This document shows positions 10,001 through 17,716 of a stretch of DNA of 48,385 nt, piece by piece; within the stretch, counting starts at the first letter, position 1; the number at the start of each line of letters is the position of its first letter. A program made the translations under genes and the position numbers. The notes under the pieces are model-generated. The model saw nothing but the letters and a program-made list of their open reading frames with translations. It did not search any database and was not told the DNA's origin. This stretch comes from Chitinophagales bacterium (GTDB lineage: Bacteria; Bacteroidota; Bacteroidia; Chitinophagales; Chitinophagaceae): the NCBI GenBank assembly GCA_015654695.1, contig JAATGJ010000149.1:1-48385 (forward strand), given 5' to 3'.

Positions 10001-12864
10001 CCAAATAGTACCGAATCGGTACGGGCATTGCCGGCATATACCTTTGCCGAATAGGCATAGGGTGCGCCATTCCAGTAGTTTTCGGTAATGATACTTACAA
10101 AACTTTCCTGCGTAATGCGAAAGACCCAATAAGCCACTTTTGTTGCCCCGGGATAACAACTAACAAGCGGGTGTGATGCAAAAGGCGTATCATTAGTACA
10201 ATTAAAATTTTCCGTATAAAGCGTGTAAGTTGTATCTGTTTTTGGATAGGCGGCTGTGTGAACCGCTCTTGGGGCCCATTGAATTAAAAAAGGCTGATGG
10301 GTGATGGTATCAATAGCAGCTTTATAAGGACGATTGTATTTGGGTTTTGGACAAGGGGGGACTATTACTGTTATTTGAATCCTGTTTCCATAACCAATCG
10401 AACCGCCGTAATGAATATAGCCACCATTAAGCGAATTAACATCCCGGGTAGGATTCTCATAAGATGCCCCCCAGCCATAAGATACAACTGTGTACCATCC
10501 GGCCGGCAGCTGGTCACAAGTACTTAAGCTAATGTTGTCAAAGCATCTCCATGGTGAGGGCATTACAGTTAAAGCAGCCAATCCATCGGTTGCTTTTCCC
10601 CTGAATAATGTAAGAGGAACATAACCGCAAATTAAAGGCTGGCTGCTGATTGAAACACTGGCAGGGCTACTTAAATAAAATTGCCGGTAGATGGCTTTGG
10701 TTGATGTAATAATACCGTAACCTTCTTTACATGGCTGAAAGCCGTCAATTACAATAGCATTGTCTTTACAGGAAAAATAATCAGGGTCGCTGGTAACCGA
10801 GCCGCCTGCAGGTGGAATGATGCTGAGCAGATCACCCATATCTTCTGCAGTTGCTAAATTGTAATGCGTTGTATTTACAATATTTAACCTTACCTGCATC
10901 TGGTTGGTAATATCAATAGAATTTTGATTGCCATAGTTTACCATTGTATAAGTGCCCGGCAGGATACAGGCTTTTTGACCATCACATACAGGATAAGCAT
11001 TACCGGGAATGCAAAGTGTCTGGGTGGTTAAGCCGCTGATAGTGGCAGGATAATTAAAAACACCTTGTCCGGTTGCTAATGCATTGGCGTCTCCTTTAAA
11101 TATTTTAAAGTTCGAATTGTAAACATTGGGGCTCCATAGGCTTATAATGCCACTATCAGCAATATTAAATTCCCGGTAGATGGCTTTTGTATCTGATGGA
11201 TCACAATTGTCAGATGGCATCACTGTATTAGCGCAACCAAATGTATCTGTTTGACTTGAATAAGTAACACCAGGAACAAGTGGTTGCATCACATTACTTA
11301 CTTTATTCAGTGTATCAAATGCACCGGGAGAAGAAAGATTGAATCTGTTGCTGGCAATGCCTGTTTTTACATTTAAACTCAACGTGAACCTGGTACCAAG
11401 GCTGGCCTTCGCACAATATCTGGAATAGATATTAGTATCTAACCCCATTACCTGCAATGTATAATTGCCCGGCGGCAGGCAATTGATAGATTGACTCGTT
11501 ATGAATTTTCTAATGATGTTGGCGGTGTCTAATGCAGCACAACTGTTAGATACGTTTTGATTGTATAACCGCAGCAGCATAGGTAAACCACAGCTCCCGG
11601 GTTCGGCTGTTGTAGTAAATTGAACAGTGGAAGTAGAAGACAATGTGAACAAGAAAAAAGTGCTCAGCTTATACCTTTCTCCGTTATACATTACACCTGC
11701 TGATGGCAAAGATGGTTCACAAGGGTGTATAGAGTGACGGGCATTACAGGCAAGATTATCATTTGCCGTGGTGACAACACCAGTTGGGCTGGATGGTAAC
11801 ACTCCCAGGTTATTTGTAGTGGGGGTGATAGCAGATAAAATCGGTTCAGGTGCAATGGTAGGAGCCAATCCTCCCAACACCAGATCTAATGTAATCTGGC
11901 TGTTGTAATTTTTATCATAAAATAACTGTAATGAATATGTAGTGTTCGGATTAAGTTTGCTGCAATCCAACACTCTGTTTGCATACGAATAACCATCTGT
12001 GACTAAAGAATCGCATCCTAAAGCTACTGGCAAACTTGAATAGGGTGCAGAACGTACATCGCCCTGATATATTTTGAACCCGAATTTGAAAGCTGCAATC
12101 GGGTATCCAGCCATCACAATATTCAGATAATCGAGATAGGCGGGCGTAGTAAACACATGCCAGGTACTTTTATTATAATCCTGGTAATTGCCTAACGTAT
12201 TACAAATCTCACCTGCATCTTCTAATGACTGACAATTGACAGCATAGCCTGGATGTGTTGAAATGCCACGGGGTAAAACACCGAAATTGTAAGCCTGTGT
12301 TTGTTGGTCATACGCAGCAGCAGGCATTCCTGTTTCTACGGTTATATAAACAGGGCCGTTGGCAGCGGCTTTACTGGAAACCTGCACTAAATAATCACCA
12401 CTTTCCACACAGGGATGAAAAGTGTTTCCAAAAACACCAATCGGTGTCAGCTTATTACTGATATCGGCGCCACTTGGCAAACAGGTATTGGTCTTATATA
12501 CTGCAAAACCCGCGTCACCGGCAGTGATTAATGAGCCTGGTTGTGCTAAACTAACACGAACAGATCTGGTGGTAGGTAAAGTAAATTTATACCATACAGA
12601 TTTTTGGTTTTGCCCTCCAACTAAGATAGCTGGCGCAAATGTTTCGCCCACCTGAACAGTTGCCAGCGTAAGATCGAACGCGGATGAAGTAAATACACCC
12701 AATCCAAATCCGGCCAAACCAATATTTACCATGGATGCATTGGCGCAATTATCGTTGGCAGGCTGTGCAGAAGCAGGTATTTGCAGGAGTAATAAAAAAG
12801 CAACAACAGCCGAAAATAATCCCCGCTTAAATAATGAAAGTATCCTTTTGCTGTTTATCGGCAT
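4012..12864 (-). CDS. Giant T9SS-secreted surface protein with 18 x 53-residue repeats
   Basis: A 2950-residue protein. A signal peptide (KRILSLFKRG then a Leu/Val core ending ASA) is followed by about eight large beta-type modules that end in signatures such as PPGNYTLQV, LPAGWYTVV and QPGDYTLVL. A PKD-like domain (YLWNFG) lies near residues 1545-1620. Then come 18 tandem 53-residue repeats (about 1830-2775) with motifs ICAGQxYTLPWG, GVYRDTL and GCDSxRRTVNLTV. An Ig-like module and a CHU_C type B T9SS sorting domain (VPNAFTPNGDGKND ... YNRWGE) end the protein. Each repeat has two cysteines. It lies downstream of the HTH gene, response regulator and sensor kinase on the same strand, suggesting regulation by them. 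A role as adhesin or gliding-associated protein is inferred. Confidence 0.95.
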   Translation of the reverse strand: MPINSKRILSLFKRGLFSAVVAFLLLLQIPASAQPANDNCANASMVNIGLAGFGLGVFTSSAFDLTLATVQVGETFAPAILVGGQNQKSVWYKFTLPTTRSVRVSLAQPGSLITAGDAGFAVYKTNTCLPSGADISNKLTPIGVFGNTFHPCVESGDYLVQVSSKAAANGPVYITVETGMPAAAYDQQTQAYNFGVLPRGISTHPGYAVNCQSLEDAGEICNTLGNYQDYNKSTWHVFTTPAYLDYLNIVMAGYPIAAFKFGFKIYQGDVRSAPYSSLPVALGCDSLVTDGYSYANRVLDCSKLNPNTTYSLQLFYDKNYNSQITLDLVLGGLAPTIAPEPILSAITPTTNNLGVLPSSPTGVVTTANDNLACNARHSIHPCEPSLPSAGVMYNGERYKLSTFFLFTLSSTSTVQFTTTAEPGSCGLPMLLRLYNQNVSNSCAALDTANIIRKFITSQSINCLPPGNYTLQVMGLDTNIYSRYCAKASLGTRFTLSLNVKTGIASNRFNLSSPGAFDTLNKVSNVMQPLVPGVTYSSQTDTFGCANTVMPSDNCDPSDTKAIYREFNIADSGIISLWSPNVYNSNFKIFKGDANALATGQGVFNYPATISGLTTQTLCIPGNAYPVCDGQKACILPGTYTMVNYGNQNSIDITNQMQVRLNIVNTTHYNLATAEDMGDLLSIIPPAGGSVTSDPDYFSCKDNAIVIDGFQPCKEGYGIITSTKAIYRQFYLSSPASVSISSQPLICGYVPLTLFRGKATDGLAALTVMPSPWRCFDNISLSTCDQLPAGWYTVVSYGWGASYENPTRDVNSLNGGYIHYGGSIGYGNRIQITVIVPPCPKPKYNRPYKAAIDTITHQPFLIQWAPRAVHTAAYPKTDTTYTLYTENFNCTNDTPFASHPLVSCYPGATKVAYWVFRITQESFVSIITENYWNGAPYAYSAKVYAGNARTDSVLFGTAQPIQPCLLSLGHLQLCKLQPGDYTLVLFATPDAVCKSVTPKIYIDQVGYSRFDHANNAYDFGQIRPDSSWYNGKPTDINPLNPGRAASNDFFYCTTGAQTTDPTYGCASVVLPNIYNQGNNIPLFTSNYINPNDGYTYPLAPARNLWYTFTVDKGGVVKVRVNNKTIGKGWQYPYYVLKSNVDGSLPFNTIVALGGVDSTMAQGLELVANNDIGYCDGVTEVSFSRETCTPIPERYYIVVANRVPSNRHNHDFFNPEWMYPNHQVEVSVLFDSINAVLPKFNHYYQANNIGTNLGPGTYTGTTDNFSCATSDATDPIPNGNCTKNLWYKFSTTVSGNIRFRMYNVTGGYYEIGPSRFQLFRQIIPGDSTVNGLQYIQGMGLNDGINGYYFTECITPGTYYIILPNCGETGGEEYPEITLTENAGDFCSRPVIATLNGAGTSITSALINCHTIGTDYGEFNPTLTCPAGAITNQYKTSWFRINITGTDTLDVTTYLSANTNASSSQIKYRLMNGNCGAMQERSCVQDALTQDTYKCLAPGDYWIQVFSPANTTGTIDLHLNAVHHADTCAPLNPCLSNANFQKQFDCTQSTGVRFVNYSTYGSSVSYLWNFGYNGQTSTAVSPQFVYPSLSTSQAYYITLTVTNNSCGGQSTYNDSITIPARPVVNLGADISLCNGGTVLLDATSYAGATYLWNTNAVSPTITASATGQVNYIVTVTYNSCIARDTIRVNIDPLSPLTQYKYICGTDAMLLNAAKGLNESHHWSTGATTSSINVFNPGIYWDDISLNGCTTRDSFIVATAAYPLGNDRQDCFGSQPIVLNATTQGAAGYIWQNGTTGATFNATTAGLYWVDISFGSCNMRDTIVLSNLQPLLNSASASICQGQAYLLPSGNTVNATGVYSDTVRSVRGCDSLINTVNLLVQATASANLNAAICPGQTYTLPWGTVVNTSGVYRDTLRYTTGCDSIRRTVVLTVETPLTVITHPTICAGQTYTLPWGAIVNTPGIYMDTLHSVAGCDSVRRTVNLTILTATDTMISPFICTGASYTLPWGVIVNATGVYRDTLRSDFGCDSIRRTVNLTVQTPALVTATPVICAGQTYTLPWGTIVSATGTYWDTLRYTTGCDSLRRVIDLTVQAPTFVTTNPLICAGQSYTLPWGTVVSTAGVYRDTLRYTTGCDSIRRTVSLATLTATDETVNPVICEGTNYTLPWGTIVNTSGVYSDTLYSVFGCDSIRRMVNLTVQTASSVITSPVICEGTSYTLAWGTVVSTAGVYKDTLYYTTGCDSIRRTVNLTVETPVAITINPTICAGEIYILPSGAVVSIPGVYRDTLHSVFGCDSIRRTVNLTILAVTDETINPVICEGENYTLPWGTIVNTTGIYRDTLYSVFGCDSLRRIVNLTMQIPASITINPVICAGQNYTLPWGTLVNTAGIYRDTLHYMTGCDSLQRIVNLTVQTPLSATVNATICAGQNYMLPSGVIVNTAGVYRDTLYYTTGCDSLRRTVNLAVQSPLSTTINVTICVGQNYTLPSGIVVNTTGIYSDTLHYTTGCDSVRRTVTLTVQTPAVVTTNAFICTGQTYTLPWGTVVNTTGAYRDTLRYTTGCDSMRRIVNLTVQIPLSTTVNATICAGQNYTLPSGIIVNTAGVYRDTLHYPTGCDSLRRTVNLIVQGPTAITISAIICAGQTYTLPWGAIVNATGIYRDTLHYTTGCDSIRRTVNLTVQSAALITIDATICQGATYILPWGLAVNSAGNYRDTLHYTTGCDSVRRTVNLHVTAAAISGINAVICSDETYTLPWGLIISSAGIYRDTARTAAGCDSLIRTVNLAVDPAPSVSVSKSNDVNCILGIADLQASGGVRYTWTPATSLNNPTIYNPVASPSATTWYRVVVTSDKGCTTEDSVQVKVIAGDIANSYLVPNAFTPNGDGKNDCFGIRSWGVVTHLRLQVYNRWGEIVFSTTDPSKCWDGTYKGVQQPVGIFIYQVWAETICGKVNRNGTITLIR
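4540..7375 (-). repeat. 18-copy tandem 159-bp coding repeat
   Basis: The central part of the giant gene repeats with a 159-bp (53-codon) period: for example the segment encoding GCDS recurs at about 4721 and 4880. Counting the GCDS motif gives 18 units. Units diverge at the ends of the array and are more alike in the middle, the pattern expected from unequal recombination. This is coding repetition and not a CRISPR array. Confidence 0.92.
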
Positions 12865-12925
12865 AAGCAAAGCAGTGGCTGAAATTCCTGTTGTGTAAAA
12901 ATGGCGACAAAGAAGTATGCAGTCA

Positions 12926-12943
12926 ATTCCCCGTTCGGGGAAT
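12926..12943. repeat. ATTCCCC/GGGGAAT palindrome after the small HTH gene
   Basis: A 7-bp perfect stem with a 4-nt GTTC loop begins 3 nt past the stop of the 65-residue HTH gene and 61 nt upstream of the giant gene's start. A near-identical palindrome follows the response-regulator gene at 13204-13221. No T-run follows this copy, so it is either an operator in front of the giant gene or simply part of the duplicated segment. Confidence 0.7.
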
Positions 12944-12946
12944 AAG

Positions 12947-13144
12947 CTATAGTAGTTTTACGCTGTTCAGCGCTTCGATCTTATTCTTCACCTTTAATTT
13001 CCGGTAAATGTTCTTCAGATGTTTTTTTACCGTTTCGGGACTTGTTTCAATCCGCCCGGATATTTCTTTATAAGACATGCCTTTCGACAAAAAATGCAAA
13101 ACTTCCTTCTCTCTTTGAGTCAATAGTAAAATACCATCCTTCAT
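12947..13144 (-). CDS. Stand-alone LuxR/GerE-type HTH protein (65 aa)
   Basis: The protein is only a DNA-binding domain: LTQREKEVLHFLSKGMSYKEI, then the recognition helix ETVKKHLKNIY and the ending KLKVKNKIEALN. It closely matches the C-terminus of the neighbouring response regulator (LSQREKEVLELLAKG ... ETVKKHLKNIYQKL). The receiver domain is absent, and the 82 bases upstream hold no trace of one. It lies between the response regulator and the giant surface gene. It may be a phosphorylation-independent regulator or a competitor for the same DNA sites; both are inference. Confidence 0.82.
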   Translation of the reverse strand: MKDGILLLTQREKEVLHFLSKGMSYKEISGRIETSPETVKKHLKNIYRKLKVKNKIEALNSVKLL

Positions 13145-13203
13145 CTGAAAAATGCTTTACTGATCATGTTATGTAAAAATGAATGGAATGAAGGGAAAAA
13201 ACA

Positions 13204-13221
13204 ATCCCCCTTTCGGGGAAT
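13204..13221 (-). terminator. Palindrome plus T-run after the response regulator
   Basis: On the minus strand the sequence ATTCCCC-GAAA-GGGGGAT is followed within two bases by TTTTTT, starting 5 nt after the response-regulator stop. This fits a short rho-independent terminator. The stem is nearly identical to the palindrome at 12926-12943, which lacks the T-run. Confidence 0.5.
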
Positions 13222-13226
13222 ACCCA

Positions 13227-13850
13227 TCAGAGAAGACGGAATTTATTCAGCGCTTCGATCTTGTTTTGTACATGCAGTTTCTGGTAGATATTTTTCAGAT
13301 GTTTTTTTACCGTTTCCTGCCCCACGCCAAGTTGCCCGGCAATCTCTTTATACATTAATCCCTTCGCCAGCAGCTCCAGTACTTCTTTTTCCCGCTGACT
13401 CAATAATGAATTCACATCGCTTATTAAAGGCTTTTGAAAAGACCGGATCACTTTTCTTGCAATAAACGGGCTCATCGGCGATCCGCCTTTGTACAGATCA
13501 TGAATAGCTTTACAAATTTCATCTGCAGTTACTGGTTCTTTCAGTATATATCCTGACGCACCGCATTCCAATGCTTCAAAGATGGTATCGTTATCATCAT
13601 GAATGCTGCACACCATAAATTGCGTACCAGGCATTCTGTCTTTCAGCCGTACAATCAGTTCTGTTCCCCGCATTCCCGGCAGGCTGATGTCGGTGATAAC
13701 AATATCAGGCGGATTTTCCGGCAACCCGGTTATTGCTTTTTCAGCACTGGTATAAGAGCCGGTAAGAACCAATTCATTTTGTCCTTTTATAATTGCCTCG
13801 AGGGCGATCCGGAACTGGTCATTGTCTTCTACGATGGCTACTGTGATCAT
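13227..13850 (-). CDS. NarL/LuxR-family response regulator
   Basis: A 207-residue two-domain regulator. The receiver domain (1-120) has the acidic pocket VEDND (Glu8, Asp9), phospho-acceptor Asp54 in VITDISLPG, Ser82 and Lys104. A GerE/LuxR helix-turn-helix occupies residues 143-207. It starts 5 nt after the sensor kinase stop, so the pair is an obvious operon and the kinase is the likely phosphodonor. The giant surface-protein gene downstream is the best candidate target by position. A derivative of its DNA-binding domain is encoded immediately downstream. Confidence 0.95.
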   Translation of the reverse strand: MITVAIVEDNDQFRIALEAIIKGQNELVLTGSYTSAEKAITGLPENPPDIVITDISLPGMRGTELIVRLKDRMPGTQFMVCSIHDDNDTIFEALECGASGYILKEPVTADEICKAIHDLYKGGSPMSPFIARKVIRSFQKPLISDVNSLLSQREKEVLELLAKGLMYKEIAGQLGVGQETVKKHLKNIYQKLHVQNKIEALNKFRLL

Positions 13851-13855
13851 ATATT

Positions 13856-16800
13856 TTATTTCAGGGGAATTTCAAATGTCAATCCAAGGCCTTGCTCGTT
13901 CTTAATAAAAAAATTTCCCTTCAACTGCAGTATTCTTTGCCGCATATTTTTCAATCCGTTTCCGTCGCTGTTGTTCTGATCTATGCTCATTCCTTTTCCG
14001 TTGTCTGAAACAATAATATGAAGTTTATCATCGCAGCTTATAATCACTTCCACTTTATCAGCCCCGGAATGCTTAATAATATTATGCAGCGCTTCTTTTA
14101 CGATAAGATAGATATGCCGCCTTGCATCGCCGCTGATTTTTATAGCAGGAATTTTATCAGGCAACAGCATGTTAAACGTACCGGGATAGTTTTCCATCAT
14201 CAGCCTCGCTTGTCTTTGCAAATACGAAATAAGGCTGCTGAGACTATCGTTCTCCGCATTCAGGCTCCATATCACCTCTTTCATTTTAGATGAAACATCC
14301 CCTACAGACTGGTATATCTTTTCTATTTCAGCAACACTTTCCCCGTCTTTCGATCTCTTTTTTGCCATCTCAGTCATTAGCCTGATCCCTGAAAGACCAG
14401 CGCCAATATCATCATGCATCTCGGAAGATATCCTTTGTCTTTCATACTGAACGGCCAATTGTTTTTCCATGGCTACTTTTTCTTTACGCAACTGGTAATA
14501 GTAAATAAAACGTCCAATTAAAAAAATCAACGCTACTCCGGTGGCAATCAACAAGACTCTGAACCACCAGGTTTGCCACCAGGCGGGATGAATAATAAAA
14601 TTATACGTAACCATCTCCGTCCAAACCTGTGATGAGCCGATAGCCCTTACCTGTAATTGATAATTCCCATAACCCAGGTTGCGGTAGTCCGCCATTGTTT
14701 CTTCAGATGGCTCGCTCCATTTTTCATCAAGACCCATCATGCGGTAGCTGTATTTTATTTTACCCGGAGCCGACCAGTCAATCGCAGAAAAATGAAAGTT
14801 GAGATGATTCTGTGTATAAGAAAGCTGTAAACCATCCGGGTAATTACTAAAAGGAATTACATTCCTGAACCTGATCTTGTTGCCGAGGCTGTCCGGGAAA
14901 TTGTGATAGTCATACACCTTATCATTGATTTCTATATAGCTCAATTGTAAGGAACGGGCATCCTGTCTTTTGAATGGCGTATTCAAATCTTTTGTAAGAA
15001 TATTTTTTCCAGTGCCCCACCAGATACGGTTACTATTGTCAATACAGGCGCCGTGAAGATTAAAGTCGAGCGCCTTCAGCCCATCCTGCAAACCATAGTT
15101 ATAAATAAGATACTTATTGTTTGAATAAACTAACTGGTTCAGGCCTTTATCTGTACCCACCCAAACAGCGCCGTCAGCATCTTCAATGACTGACCAGGCA
15201 TTATTATTGCTCAGTCCTTCTTTTTCGGTATAGTAAGTAAAATTCTTTCCGTCAAAGCTGCACACACCAGCACCCAATGTCCCGAACCAGAGTTTACCTT
15301 TTTCGTCTTCCATAATGGACGTAACACTCTTGCCGAATAAACCTTCTTTCTCTGTATAATTAATAAGGTGCGTTCCATCGTACTTGCTTATTCCGCCTCC
15401 TTCAGCACCAAACCATAGATTTCCTTTTTTATCTTCAAGAATAGAAAATATCTTTTTGGCGGACAATCCCTTCGTATAATGAATAAAAAAATTCCCGTCA
15501 TACTTATAAACGCCATCAGCGCCTGTCCCACACCAAAGATTTCCCTTCCTGTCTTCCAGCAGGGAAAAAATCGTATTATCGGAAACATCCTTGTTTAAAG
15601 GATAATTTGAAAAACCAATACCATCATATTTGTTCAAACCACCGCCGATGGTGCCCATCCACATGTTTCCCTGTGTATCTTCCAGCAATGACCTTTGCCC
15701 ATTATGCATTAATCCCTTCTCTGCCGTGTAATAAGTAAATTGTCTTAACATCCCGGGAAATTTTTCAGCATCATACTTACCCACGCCTGCTCCTTCAGTC
15801 CCAAACCAGATATTCCCGTTTTTATCTTTAATAATTGGTCTCACCCTGTTATTAACCAACACTTCGTTGCGGGATAAATAACTAAAGCCGGCGTCGTTCA
15901 GTTTATTTACTCCGCCTCCATCCGTGCCAAACCAGATATTACCGTTCCGGTCTTCCATCATTGACCTTACTTTATTATTCGATAAACCTTCCGCCAGGTT
16001 ATAATGAGTAAAACTTTTTCCGTCATACTTATTAATACCGCCGAAAGTACTGCCCAGCCAGATATTCCCATTTTTATCTTCCAGCATTGACCAGACCTGG
16101 ACACCGGAGAGTCCTTCTTTTTCTGAATAGTAGGTGAGATTTTTTCCATCAAATTTTGCCACGCCGGGATTAGAACCAAACCAAATATTACCATGCCTGT
16201 CTTCCAGTAATGAAGAAACACTTTCATTCATCAAACCATCTTGCCGGGTATAATGTGTAAAATTTTCTCCATCAAATTTTGCCGCGCCATGATTGGTCCC
16301 CAACCAGAGATTTCCTGCCCTGTCTTCAAGACAAGCATAAACCGTGTCATTAGGCAACCCTTCCCGCGTACTGAAATGAGTAAAATTTTTTCCATCATAC
16401 TTAGTTACGCCCCCACCCAAACTGCAAAACCAGATATTATCTTTTTTATCCTCCAGCATTGCCAAAATTCTATTCCGGGGCAGACCTTCCTTTTGAGTGT
16501 ATTGTGTAAAATTCTTTCCATCAAATTTATTCAACCCTTCCGCTGTACCTGTCCAGATATTCCCCTTCCTGTCCCCGAGCATTGAATAAACTATATTGTC
16601 CGATAACCCTTCCTTTGTGGTATAGTTAGTAAAATTTACACCGTCGTATTTACATATACCTGCTCCATCCATGCCAAACCAAATATTTCCTCTTTTATCT
16701 TCCAATACAGCATAAACAAAAGAAGAACTCATTCCCTGGTCTACATCCAAATATTGAACGTTCGCAGTTGCCGCGTCTTTAAACCGGAGCGGCAACGCTT

Positions 16801-17293
16801 TCACAGGAGGTGGTTCCCTGAAAGGCATCTTTTTCCCGGTGACAGGTATGGGTATCCCTGTTGGGATGAGACCGATCGTGTTTCGAAGAACAAAAGATAG
16901 GTCGCCTTCTCCCAATTTTATTTTTGTTAGCTGTGCCGTATCCACCGGAATAATGGTGAGATTTTCCGGTACAGGATGAACGTTACTTTCGATAATTATT
17001 CCTGGTGGGATGCCAGTTTTTGTGATTGTTGGTTTCGATGCTTTTCCCGGGTCAGTTACAACACCATTAAAAATAACCGGAACGCCTGTTTTAATAGTAT
17101 CCCCAAAAGAACTGGGTAATGGTTGTATAGTATCACCGGTGATCTTATTAACCGTATATCCTTCTGATGTATCTAATGAAAAAATAAGAGATTCCGGGTA
17201 TAAAGGCGGGTCATCCTGTGCCAGCTGGTTTGAGTTGCCAGCGCATCCTCCAATAAAAAGTAACACTATAAAATATTTCAGCATGATCCTCAT
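13856..17293 (-). CDS. Reg_prop/Y_Y_Y sensor histidine kinase
   Basis: A membrane sensor of about 1145 residues. The N-terminus (MRIMLKYFIVLLFIGGC) looks like a lipoprotein signal with Cys17 in the lipobox. Fourteen Reg_prop repeats of the type GNIWFGT..GVxKYDG follow, enough for two seven-bladed propellers, then a Y_Y_Y domain. A single transmembrane helix lies near 910-934. The HisKA_3-type dimerisation motif is ISSEMHDDIGAGLSG (His960) and the HATPase ends NGLKNMRQRI ... GLGLTFEIPLK. No receiver or AraC domain is fused; the separate regulator follows 5 nt later. An upstream TTG start at 17302 and an ATG at 17284 are alternatives. The ligand is unknown. Confidence 0.93.
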   Translation of the reverse strand: MRIMLKYFIVLLFIGGCAGNSNQLAQDDPPLYPESLIFSLDTSEGYTVNKITGDTIQPLPSSFGDTIKTGVPVIFNGVVTDPGKASKPTITKTGIPPGIIIESNVHPVPENLTIIPVDTAQLTKIKLGEGDLSFVLRNTIGLIPTGIPIPVTGKKMPFREPPPVKALPLRFKDAATANVQYLDVDQGMSSSFVYAVLEDKRGNIWFGMDGAGICKYDGVNFTNYTTKEGLSDNIVYSMLGDRKGNIWTGTAEGLNKFDGKNFTQYTQKEGLPRNRILAMLEDKKDNIWFCSLGGGVTKYDGKNFTHFSTREGLPNDTVYACLEDRAGNLWLGTNHGAAKFDGENFTHYTRQDGLMNESVSSLLEDRHGNIWFGSNPGVAKFDGKNLTYYSEKEGLSGVQVWSMLEDKNGNIWLGSTFGGINKYDGKSFTHYNLAEGLSNNKVRSMMEDRNGNIWFGTDGGGVNKLNDAGFSYLSRNEVLVNNRVRPIIKDKNGNIWFGTEGAGVGKYDAEKFPGMLRQFTYYTAEKGLMHNGQRSLLEDTQGNMWMGTIGGGLNKYDGIGFSNYPLNKDVSDNTIFSLLEDRKGNLWCGTGADGVYKYDGNFFIHYTKGLSAKKIFSILEDKKGNLWFGAEGGGISKYDGTHLINYTEKEGLFGKSVTSIMEDEKGKLWFGTLGAGVCSFDGKNFTYYTEKEGLSNNNAWSVIEDADGAVWVGTDKGLNQLVYSNNKYLIYNYGLQDGLKALDFNLHGACIDNSNRIWWGTGKNILTKDLNTPFKRQDARSLQLSYIEINDKVYDYHNFPDSLGNKIRFRNVIPFSNYPDGLQLSYTQNHLNFHFSAIDWSAPGKIKYSYRMMGLDEKWSEPSEETMADYRNLGYGNYQLQVRAIGSSQVWTEMVTYNFIIHPAWWQTWWFRVLLIATGVALIFLIGRFIYYYQLRKEKVAMEKQLAVQYERQRISSEMHDDIGAGLSGIRLMTEMAKKRSKDGESVAEIEKIYQSVGDVSSKMKEVIWSLNAENDSLSSLISYLQRQARLMMENYPGTFNMLLPDKIPAIKISGDARRHIYLIVKEALHNIIKHSGADKVEVIISCDDKLHIIVSDNGKGMSIDQNNSDGNGLKNMRQRILQLKGNFFIKNEQGLGLTFEIPLK

Positions 17294-17302
17294 GTGCAGC
17301 AA

Positions 17303-17458
17303 AATGAATTAATACTTCCTGAATAATTATATAGGAAAAATTTTGCCGCTTTCGTTCTTATCATCCACTCCCCTCCTGGCTGGCAATCCGGTTTCAATTT
17401 AAGATAAATCTTATCCAATTCTCTTTATTACTAAGAGAGTTATGCGCATTTGGAAAAA
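17303..17458. other. Intergenic, no gene; one hairpin
   Basis: Upstream of the sensor kinase. The only structure seen is a 9-bp stem AATTCTCTT (17417-17425) with AAGAGAGTT (17433-17441), one G-T pair and a 7-nt loop. No clear TAnnTTTG box for the sensor kinase was found. Confidence 0.5.
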
Positions 17459-17553
17459 TGGATGAAAGAAAAGAAGAGGCCTTATTGCTTATCTAAGAAA
17501 GAAATGGGTGAATGCTGGATTGCGCAAGTCGTGGCGGGCCAATAAAGACTCAC
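17459..17553 (+). pseudogene. rlmN 3'-end relic
   Basis: This non-coding stretch aligns with the last ~120 bp of rlmN (3868-3988) in the same orientation, with a ~24-bp internal deletion and small gaps. In the best frame it reads IAYLRKKWVNAGLRKS, against IAYLGKNRVNARLRKS in RlmN, and both end in GGCCAATAAAGA. Frameshifts and missing cluster-binding and catalytic parts show it is dead. It is either the remains of a second rlmN or a copied fragment. Confidence 0.75.
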
Positions 17554-17716
17554 ATTAATGATCAGCTTCATATAAGACACCGTTTATCCCTGATTTTTCC
17601 AACTCTACGAAAGATTTCATAGTTTAATTAAACCTGCCAGCAAGTCCGGGGTCTGTTAGACGTCAAATTACAATTCGTGTTATACTCAATAACACATCAT
17701 CATTTAAATAACAGCC

